DNA of 64,000 bases, from assembly GCA_933228675.1 (NCBI GenBank), contig OW121742.1, positions 110,599,601 to 110,663,600 on the forward strand. The letters are read 5' to 3'. How positions within the stretch are numbered: the first letter of the stretch is position 1; each line of letters starts with the position of its first letter. The position numbers and the translations under genes were made by a program. The notes under the pieces are model-generated. The model saw nothing but the letters and a program-made list of their open reading frames with translations. It was not told where the DNA came from and did not search any database. The DNA is from Stomorhina lunata (taxonomy: Eukaryota > Arthropoda > Insecta > Diptera > Rhiniidae). Of this stretch, positions 54,652 through 64,000 are shown piece after piece.

Positions 54652-57210
54652 ATAAATTGTCTGGGATTTTTGTTTTCTTTGAGATATGGCAATCCTGGCC
54701 AGGATTATTCTTACCAATGAGTCTAACAAAAAATAATGGCTAAAACATTTGCCAAGCGGAAAAAAGGAAAAACCGAAATGAAAACAAAAACAACGACTAG
54801 AGGAAAAACAAGAGAAAATAAAAATAAAACTGTAGTAGATGTAGTAACGAACTAGTAGAAAAGCAACAAAAATGGAAATAATGAGACGACTGCCTACCCC
54901 AACTCTTAAGGAAAATAGCGGTAAAAAACGAGGAATTGTACAAAAAATAAATTTTTAAAGAAAATTTGAAAAATTTTGGGACAAGAATATTTTGAAATAA
55001 AATTTGTTGAATTTCGAGAAAATGTTTCAGTAAAATTGGGAAAGTTTAAGTTTTAATTAAAATAGTTTTTTTTAGGGTTTTTAGGATTTTTTCAAGAGCA
55101 GCTGTTGCAGGACTTTTAATTTATTGATTTTAAGCCAAATTAAAAATTTTGTAATTTTTTTGTGATTTTTTTGTTTGATTTTTTGTTTGCTTACCTTTAT
55201 TAAATTTTTGGAATTAGCCATTTTGTTAAAGGTTTAAAGTTTTCGAGGTTTTATAAAAAAATTAGGTTTTAAAGTTTTATATATTTTAAGGATTTTTATG
55301 CCTTTCCTTCTTTTGCGGAGATTTTTTATTTTTGGTGATTTTTTTATTTTTAAAACTTTTCTTACGTTTGACCAATATTTGGCTTCCCCAAAAATTTTAC
55401 TTGGGTTTTTATTTTATTTTTTTATATTTTTATTTATTTTTTTTTTTGGGTTATAACACACTTTCCGCCTTTAACATACCGAGAATCAATGAATCTGTTT
55501 TTTCTTTTTTTTATATTTTTTAATTTTATTTGGGAGTTTTACGTTGTTGGCCAAAAGCCTCCTTTTTGCATTTCAATGCATTTCTTCTTTAAAACGAAAA
55601 AAAAGGAGGAAATAAAAATAAAGGAAAGATTTTCACAGAAATAGGTAAAATAAATACAAAAAGTTTTTGAAACACTGAAAGCCAAAGTAACTGCGTTACG
55701 CACTCATACTCCTTGGTTTAGGTTACAAACAAAAAAATTCACTTGCATTTCGCCAGATGCAGCAGAGCCTTTTGTGGCACTTTACTTTGTTGAAACGTTT
55801 TCGGCTACTGCTACAGCAAATGCCAAACAACCACCCCCAAATATACTTCCTTTACTCTCAAACTTTTCTCTGCTATAGACTTCAATGCAAACCTCGTTTT
55901 TACCTACTACTCGTCATTGTCCTTGTCGTCGTATTACTTTGGCCAAAAACGCCAAATGTCCGCAACGAACCCACAGGAAGTTGGAGAAAAAAAAACACAC
56001 ATAAAATTCAAATAATACATTTAACCCACACAACACATAATATTTTTTAAGATGGGTTTTACTCATCATCATCAGCCTTATGGTTTCGTTTTTCACTTTT
56101 CCAAAGGCTCAATTTCTGCCTTAAAATCCCTACGACAACTTTCCCCAAAAAAAAAAAATCAGAAACAAAACGTTTGTAAAACCCATCGAAACCGAAACGA
56201 AAAAGCAGAAGAATTGTTAGTAGGTAACATAAGTTATAAGCGAAAAAAAAAACCAAACACAAGTAGTAAAAGTTTGTTTTTTTTTGTTGTTTTGTATTAA
56301 AAAGTCCTCACAAAAGCACCGTTATACACCACCTAACGGTGTGTGTCGTAAGTTTGATACTGGCACCGCCAGACAAAATTTCCCGTCTTTGCCTGACGCC
56401 AACCATTAACAGCCAACTCTAGGCAAACCAACAAATTTTCTCTATAAAATGGGCTGGTCTTTTGGTTGTTTCAATCTTTATACTTTATAACCCCAAAAAT
56501 ACTATAGCATACATGTAGGGATGCATTTGTACTAACACAAGTTTGTGCAAGTGTGTGTTGGATCCTAGAGAGAAATTTTGATATATTCTCTTTTTCAAAA
56601 ATATTGCTCTTTCTCTCTCTCTCTCTCTCTCAAATCTCTTTATTACTAGTTTTCTTTTATTTATCCTTAAAACAAAAATAATTGTTTTTAAGTTATTGCT
56701 TTTAGCAGGAAGTTATAGGGAAGATCCCCCTTCTTCTTATAAGCTTATAATTGAATTCAAAAAGTAATGGCTGATTAGTGCATTTATATTGTATAATAGG
56801 AAAATTTCTATTAGGATTATTATTTTTTTTTTAATATCAGGATTAAGAAGATTATTTAGTTTGTTTTTTTAGTTATGCCCTGAATTCTGGTCCTATGCAG
56901 GGCAAAGCCACTACCTAGTTTTAGCATGAAAAAAATATGTTATCGGAGGGGAATAGACTCCATCTATTCCCCTCCTTTAACATAAGCATTTAAAAGCATT
57001 TGATTTAAAATTTCAAACAATGCAATTGGTAGAGAAAACTTCTAAGGAAAGTGAATTCCATATAAGGACTATTTTGCCTAAAAAAGTTCAAAATTCGTTA
57101 AAGCACATACCAAAGTATTTTGTTAGAGCTCATTCCAAAGTAGTTACAATAGAAAAAAGTAAAATAACTTATAAGTTGATGGTGCTTCAGTGGAACGATA
57201 GTTACCTATA
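54652..57210. other. Non-coding intergenic region
   Basis: AT-rich DNA with a TC microsatellite near 56610-56632. Several 60-97 codon frames exist but have biased low-complexity composition and no family signal. It could hold 5' non-coding exons or regulatory DNA of the zinc-finger gene; nothing in the sequence proves that. Confidence 0.45.
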
Positions 57211-57212
57211 AG

Positions 57213-60200
57213 TCATAGTCTAAGTCATAGTTTAGGTCATAGTCTAAGTCTATGTCATAGTTAAAGTCATAGTCTAAGTCATAGACTAAGTCATAGACTA
57301 AGTCATAGACTAAGTCAAAGTCTAAGTCATAGTTTAAGCCATAGTTTAAGTCATAGTCTAAGGCATAGTTTAAGTCGTAGTCTAAACCATAGTCTAAGTC
57401 AAAGACTAAGTCATAGTCTAAGTCAAAATCTAAGTCAAAATCTAAGTCATAGTCTAAGTCATAGTCTAAGTCATAGTCTAAGTCTATGTCATAGTTAAAG
57501 TCATAGTCTAAGTCATAGTCTAAGTCATAGTCTAAGTCATAGTCTAAGTCATAGTCTAAGTCATAGTCTAAGTCATAGTCTAAGTCATAGTCTAAGTCAT
57601 AGTCTAAGTCATAGTCTAAGTCATAGTCTAAGTCATAGTCTAAGTCATAGTCTAAGTCATAGCCTTAGTCATAGTCTAAGTCATAGTCTTAGTCATAGTC
57701 TAAGTCATAGTCTCAGTCACAGTCTAAGTCATAGCCTAAGACATAGTTTAAGTCATAGTCTAAGTCATAGACTAAGTCAAAGTCTAAGTCATAGTTTAAG
57801 CCATAGTTTAAGTCATAGTCTAAGGCATAGTTTAAGTCGTAGTCTAAACCATAGTCTAAGTCAAAGACTAAGTCATAGTCTAAGTCATAATCTAAGTCAT
57901 AGTCTAAGTCATAGTCTAAGTCATAGTCTAAGTCATAGTCTAATTCATAGTCTAAGTCATAGTCTAAGTCATAGTCTAAGTCATAGTCTAAGTCATAGTC
58001 TAAGTCATAGTCTAAGTCATAGTCTAAGTCATAGTCTAAGTCATAGTCTAAGTCATAGTCTAAGTCATAGTCTAAGTCATAGTCTAAGTCATAGTCTAAG
58101 TCATAGTCTAAGTCATAGTCTAAGTCATAGTCTAAGTCATAGTCTAAGTCATAGTCTAAGTCATAGCCTTAGTCATAGTCTAAGTCATAGTCTTAGTCAT
58201 AGTCTAAGTCATAATCTCAGTCATAGTCTAAGTCATAGTCTAAGACATAGTTTAAGTCATAGTCTAAGTCATAGACTAAGTCAAAGTCTAACTCATAGTT
58301 TAAGCCATAGTTTAAGTCATAGTCTAAGGCATAGTTTAAGTCGTAGTCTAAACCATAGTATAAGTCAAAGACTAAGTCATAGTCTAAGTCATAATCTAAG
58401 TCATAGTCTAAGTCATAGTCTAAGTCTTAGTCTAAGTCATAGTCTAAATCATAGTCTATGTCATAGTTAAAGTCATAGTCTAAGTCATAGTCTAAGTCAT
58501 AGTCTAAGTCATAGTCTAAGTCATAGTCTAAGTCATAGTCTAAGTCATAGTCTAAGTCATAGTCTAAATCAGAGTCTAAGTCATAGTCTAAGTCATAGTC
58601 TAAGTCATAGTCTAAGTCATAGTCTAAGTCATAGTCTAAGTCATAGTCTAAGTCATAGTCTAAGTCATAGTCTAAGTCATAGTCTAAGTCATAGTCTAAG
58701 TCATAGCCTTAGTCATAGTATAAGTCATAGTCTTAGTCATAGTCTAAGTCATAGTCTCAGTCATAGTCTAAGTCATAGTCTAAGTCATAGTCTAAGTCTT
58801 AGTCTAAGACATAGTTTAAGTCATAGTCTAAGTCATAGACTAAGTCAAAGTCTATGTCATAGTCTAAGTAATAGTTTAAGTCATAGTCTAAGGCATAGTC
58901 TAATCCATAGTCTAAGTCATAGTCTTAGTTATAATCTAAGTCATAGTAAAAGTCATAGTCTATGTCATAGTCTAAGTCATAGAATAAGTCATAGTCTAAG
59001 TCATAGCCTAAGTCATAGCCTAAGTCATAGTCTAAGTCATAGTCTAAGTCATACTCTAAGTCATACTCTAAGTCAAAGTTTTAGTCTAAGTAAAAGTCAA
59101 ATTCTAAGTCAAAGTCTTAGTCTAAGTAAAAGTATAAGTTTAAGTCAAAGTCAAAGTATAAGTCTAAGTCTAAGTCAAAGTCTTATTGAAAGTCAAAGTC
59201 TGAGTCAAAGTCTAAGTCATAGTCTAAGTCACAGTCTAAGTCATAGTCTAAGTTATAGTCAAAGTCTTAGTCTAAATAAAAGTATAAGTTTGAGTCAAAG
59301 TCTAGGTCAAAGTCTAGCTCAAAGTCTAAGTCTAAGTGTAAATCTAAGTCAAAGTCTTAGTCTAAGTCAAAGTCTGTGTCAATGTCAAAGTGTAAGTCAA
59401 AATCAAAGTCTAAGCCAAAGTCCATGTCAAAGTCTGAGTCAAAGTCTAAGACATGGTCATAGTCTTAGAGTTACTCATTTTCTAAGTCATAGCCTAAGAC
59501 ATAGTCTAAGTCTAAGTCATATTCTAAGTCATAGTCTAAGTCATAGACTAAGTCATAGACTAAGACATAGTCTGAGCCCTAGTCTGAGACACAGTCAAAG
59601 TATAAGTCATGTGTCATAGTCTAATCATAGTGTAAGTCATATTCATAATCTAAGCCATACTCTAAGTCAAAGTCATAGTCTAAGTCATAGTCTAAGTCAT
59701 AGTCTAAGTCATAGTCTAAGTCATAGTCTAAGTCATTGTCTAAGTCATAGTCTAAATCATAGTCTAAGTCATAGTTTAAGTCATAGTCTAAGTCATAGTC
59801 TAAGTCATAGTCTAAGTCATAGTCTAAGTTATAGTCTAAGTCATAGTCTAAGTCATAGTCTAAGTCATAGTCTAAGTCATAGTCTAAGTCATAGTCTAAG
59901 TCATAGTCTAAGTCATAGTCTAAGTCATAGTCTAAGTCATAGTCTAAGTCATAGTCTAAGTCATAGTCTAAGTCATTGTCTAAGTCATAGTCTAAATCAT
60001 AGTCTAAGTCATAGTCTAAGTCATAGTCTAAGTCATAGTCTAAGTCATAGTCTGCATCATAGTCTAAGTCATAGTCTAAGTCATAGTCTAAGTTATAGTC
60101 AAAGTCATAGTCTAAGTCATAGTCTAAGTCATAGTCTAAGTCATAGTCTAAGTCATAGTCTAAGTCATAGTCTAAGTCATAGTCTAAGTCATAGTCTAAG

Positions 60201-60870
60201 TCATAGTCTAAGTCATAGTCTAAGACATAGACTAAGTCATAGTCTAAGTCATAAACTAAGTCAAAGTCTTAGTCGTAATCTAAGTCATAGTCTAAGTCGC
60301 AATCTAAGTCATAGTCTAAGTCATAGACTAAGTCATAGTCTGAGTCATAGTCAAATTCCAAGTCCTAGTCTAAGCCATAGTTTAAGTCATAGACTAAGTC
60401 ATAATCAAAGTCTAAGTCATTGTCTATGTCATAGTCTAAGCCATTGTTTATATATAGTCTAAGTCATAGTTAAAGTCTAAGTAATAGCCTTAGTCATAGT
60501 CTATGTCATAGTCTAAGTCATAGTGTAAGTCTTCGTCTAAGTCATAGTCTGCATCATAGTCTAAGTCATAGTCTAAGTCATAGTCTAAGTCAGAGTCTCA
60601 TTTACAGTCTAGGTCATAGTCTATGTTGTAGTCTAAGTCATAGTCTAAGTCATAGTGTAAGTCATAGTCTAAGTCATAGTCTAAGTCAAAGTCTAAGTCG
60701 TAATATGAGTCATAGTATAAGTCATAGTCTAAGTGATAGTCTAAGTCATAGTCTAATTCATACTCTAAGTCTTAATTTGAGTCATAGTCTAAGTCATAGT
60801 CTAAATCATAGTCTAAGTCATAGTCTTAGTCATATTCTTAGTTATTTTCTTAGTTAGAGTTTAATCATAG
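57213..60870. repeat. 12-bp satellite AGTCATAGTCTA with higher-order blocks
   Basis: About 300 units of 12 bp. A variant-rich block (TCAAAGTCTAA, AGTTTAAGCC, AAGGCATAG, AAGTCGTAG, TAAACCATAG) recurs with starts near 57331, 57793 and 58297, i.e. periods of 462 and 504 bp. 59070-59620 is more diverged, with AAGTC/AAAGTC units, and 59660-60240 is homogeneous again. Frames inside are repeat products. Confidence 0.93.
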
Positions 60871-62885
60871 TCTAAATCATTGACAAATTAAAATCAAATA
60901 TAAATACTTTTGGACCATTAAACATTTGTGGCCTTAAACTTGTCTGTAACTATTTTGAAGGTGGCAATAATTAAAAGATAATTTAGATTATTCATTAATA
61001 CTAAATAATTTAACAATTTTTAATAGCTTAAGCCAAAATAAACACTCTCCCTATCTAAATATAATACAAATAAGTAGTAAATACTTTCTAATTATACACA
61101 AGTAAATATCTGCAGAAAACACACACTCACACACTTAAATAGACATTAGCCGTAATACTTAAACTAATAATAATACATAATTAAAACATAATATTACCTA
61201 ATTATAACACACTCTTAGCCAAATGTCATCATGTAGCCTTTCGACAATTCTCTTCCTGACCTGACCTCATTATAGAAATTTCAAAACGAAAATTTAAAAT
61301 TTAATCAGGTCATTTACCCGGAGTGAAACAAGAATTTAGACCAGTAGTACTACCACAAGATACAACAAAATATATGGATGAATAGATGGATGGATGGATG
61401 TATGAGAGTACACACTTATGCATTCTAGTTACTTATATACTCACGTTTATAGAGATTCAGGCAAACAAACGAACAAACACCCATTTTTGGTGATGCAGGC
61501 ATAAGTATTACATTTATATCCTCAGTCTTTCAACCATCCAACCAGCCACTTTCACCGAATTTCTCTACAAACACAAACCAACAAACCCATTATAATTTTC
61601 AAGTCAAACCAAACGCCAAAAGGAATAACAGCTTTACCCCAATTGAGTCATCATCATCATCATCGTCGTCGTCGTCATCACCAGCAAAAACAGCAGCAAT
61701 AACTAAGTACTACGAGATACCACCTTCGCCAATAAAAGAACACACATACTTGCATACACACATACATGCATTATTCGCATATCCTGAAACATATTATGGG
61801 TTAGCCTTAATGTGTTATAGACCCACAACCAGAGAAATGCATAAAATACACTTGGCCAACAAACAGCTACTGCTACAAGTATATAAACATATTTTTGGAG
61901 GTCACTAACGCCAGAAATTGGCGGGCTTACAATCACACACACATACCCTCAGTGTTAAATCCCTCTACAGTAACCAAAACTTATAACAAACCTACACTCG
62001 AATCTCCATCCAACCATCGACATTGACTATAACTTGCAACAAGAATACGCCAAAATTTTAACGACAGCCAACCTATTTTCTGTTAACTACCGAAAGAGTT
62101 TGAGAAATCGTCATTCTCATCGTCGTCGTCGCCGTATTATTGTAGTATCATCCTCAAAAGAGGTGAATTGCATTCAAAATTTCAATATTTACTACTACGA
62201 ATACGGAGAATTCCTATACAGAAATCGTTGAAGAATGGCTACCTACAAGGCTCTTTGATGCATTTTCCTCTTAGTTAATACCTAAATAAAAAAGGGTGTT
62301 GGCCCACCAGAAAAACCCCTTTAACTCAAATCTATACAACATTCCCACAATCACACATACACACATTCCCACATTACATTTCTATCTTTTTAGTTATACA
62401 TACACAAAAAGTGAATGCACTTTTGCAACACCTCATGTGTCTGTGAGTAAACGAGTGTTCATGTGTTCGTTTATGTGTGTATGAGAGAGAGAATAGTTGT
62501 GGTTGTTGGTTGGTTTGAATGTGAGTAGGACTGTCTGAACATACATATGTATTTTCGTTTGTATGTGTGGCTCGTTGCAAATGCAAGGAATCTCCCTGGG
62601 AAAGGATGAAAATGCATTTATGTCTATGCTAAAATATCTACATGATAACTCATCACACTTTTGCTGGGAAATGTCAATGCAAGGCCAAATTTAAAAGGCG
62701 TAGCTAAATTTAAGTTTGAAAACTTCTAAAAGGGAATCATAGCACTATAATATAGTGAACTAATACTAACACAAAATCTAATCAAAATAATACTAAAACT
62801 AAATGTGGTCTGTGCTATAACCAGAATTCGTTTCAGTTTTGTACAATATGAGTATTAGTAGCAGTAAAAGTGAAAATTAGTATAC
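60871..62885. other. Intergenic region with microsatellite-like patches
   Basis: It contains CATCATCATCATCGTCGTCG near 61650, (ATGG)n near 61386 and several CACACA/ATACAT patches. Reading frames here are short and carry no recognisable domain. No gene is supported. Confidence 0.45.
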
Positions 62886-62904
62886 TTTACTGATACTAAA
62901 AGTC

Positions 62905-64000
62905 ATGTAAATAATGATATTAGAATTGACACTAATACTGATGCTAATACTAATACTGATGCTAATACTAATAATAATACTGATAGTAATACCCATAAGT
63001 ATACTGATACTTATACTGATAATAACATTAATACTAGCGCAGATACTATTACTGATACTAATACTGATGCTAATACTGATACTAATACTGATACTAATAA
63101 TGATACTAATACTGATACTAATACTGGTGCTAATAATAATACTGATATTAATGCTGATAATAGTACTGACACTAATACTGTTACTAATGCTGATACTAAT
63201 ACTGATACTAATACTGATACTTGAACTGATACTAATACTTATGCTATTGCTAATACTAGTACTGATACTAATACTGATACTTATACTGATACTAATACTG
63301 ATATTAATACTGATACTAATGCTGATACTAATACTGATACTAATACTGATACTATTACTGATACTAATATTGATACTAATACTGATACAAATACTGATAC
63401 TAATATTGATACTTATGCTGATGCTAACAATAATACTGACACTAATACTGATACTAATACTGATACTAATACTGATACTAATACTGATACTAATACTGAT
63501 AATAATATTGATGATAATACTAATATTGATACTAATACTAATAATAAAACCGATACTAATACTGATTGTAATACTGATACTAATACTAATACAAATACTG
63601 ATACTTATATCAATACTGATCCTAATACTGATACTAATACTGATAAAAATACTGATAATAATACTGATACTAATACTGATAATAATACTGATTAATACTA
63701 GCGCAGATACTATTACTGATACTAATACTGATGCTAATACTGATACTAATACTGATACTAATAATGATACTAATACTGATACTAATACTGGTGCTAATAA
63801 TAATACTGATATTAATGCTGATAATAGTACTGACACTAATACTGTTACTAATGCTGATACTAATACTGATACTAATACTGATACTTGAACTGATACTAAT
63901 ACTTATGCTATTGCTAATACTAGTACTGATACTAATACTGATACTTATACTGATACTAATACTGATATTAATACTGATACTAATGCTGATACTAATACTG
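62905..64000. repeat. 12-bp satellite ACTGATACTAAT with 664-bp higher-order period
   Basis: About 90 units of 12 bp or 6-bp half units (ACTAAT / ACTGAT), running off the window end. A distinctive string (AATACTAGCGCAGATACT) at 63030 recurs at 63694, and TTGAACTGATACTAATACTT at 63221 recurs at 63885. This gives a 664-bp higher-order unit, the second copy being cut by the window edge. Long Ile/Ser and Ile/Leu frames here are artefacts. Confidence 0.93.

Noticed and set aside
55757..56050. 97-codon plus-strand frame
   Set aside because: Low-complexity composition, no domain, no promoter and overlapping opposite frames of similar length.
62877..63888. Ile/Ser and Ile/Leu frames of about 320 codons
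   Set aside because: They are translations of the 12-bp satellite in a multiple-of-three period.

Overview
The window looks like nuclear DNA of a higher fly, most likely a calyptrate such as a blow fly or house fly relative. This is inferred from a clear orthologue of the Drosophila deubiquitinase Duba/OTUD5, a polyglutamine-rich C2H2 zinc-finger gene of fly style, several peritrophin-like secreted proteins, very AT-rich intergenic DNA, short GT-AG introns, and fossils of fly-type LINEs and a mariner. No bacterial or organellar signal is present.

Left part (1-29 kb): a cluster of small secreted-protein genes embedded in minisatellite DNA. Three multidomain peritrophin/mucin-like genes lie on the minus strand (2912-4349, 5140-7364, 24244-25916). 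All three have the same gene structure: a ten-base first coding exon (ATG, one codon, AAA, one or two A/G bases) and a phase-1 intron inside the signal peptide. They share a cysteine module with a C-x-C-x-C core. A fourth gene (20430-20830, plus) encodes one secreted copy of nearly the same cysteine spacing. A mirrored pair of mucin-like genes with basic His/Gly/Arg-rich tails (15665-16261 minus, 17937-18695 plus) forms a large inverted duplication. A 74-residue membrane-anchored or secreted protein is predicted at 12869-13158. The space between genes is filled by 31-35 bp tandem arrays, many built around the palindrome TTTTCTATAGAAAA or around near-perfect hairpins. Arrays on the two sides of a gene repeatedly lie in opposite orientation. 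About 1.3 kb beside the second peritrophin gene is a tandem array of decayed Gly-Ser-Asn coding fragments.

Middle part (29.8-50.7 kb): two housekeeping or regulatory genes on the minus strand. Duba (29832-35804) is reconstructed as six exons giving 721 residues, with the OTU catalytic residues and a C-terminal ubiquitin-interacting motif. A four-finger, polyQ zinc-finger protein (41843-50708) is reconstructed as three exons giving 636 residues. Their introns and flanks carry LINE fossils with reverse transcriptase and RNase H motifs, a tRNA-like head found twice, a 332-bp tandem duplication, and an almost intact DD41D mariner whose transposase has a single stop codon.

Right part (50.7-64 kb): no gene that I can support. 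It holds a dispersed repeat with a GACA microsatellite, an almost perfect 11-bp array (1 kb), a 3.7 kb 12-bp array with higher-order structure, and another 12-bp array running off the window end with a 664-bp higher-order period.

Exon joins were derived by hand from reading frame and splice-site sequence and have no transcript support. Repeat boundaries are approximate unless stated otherwise.
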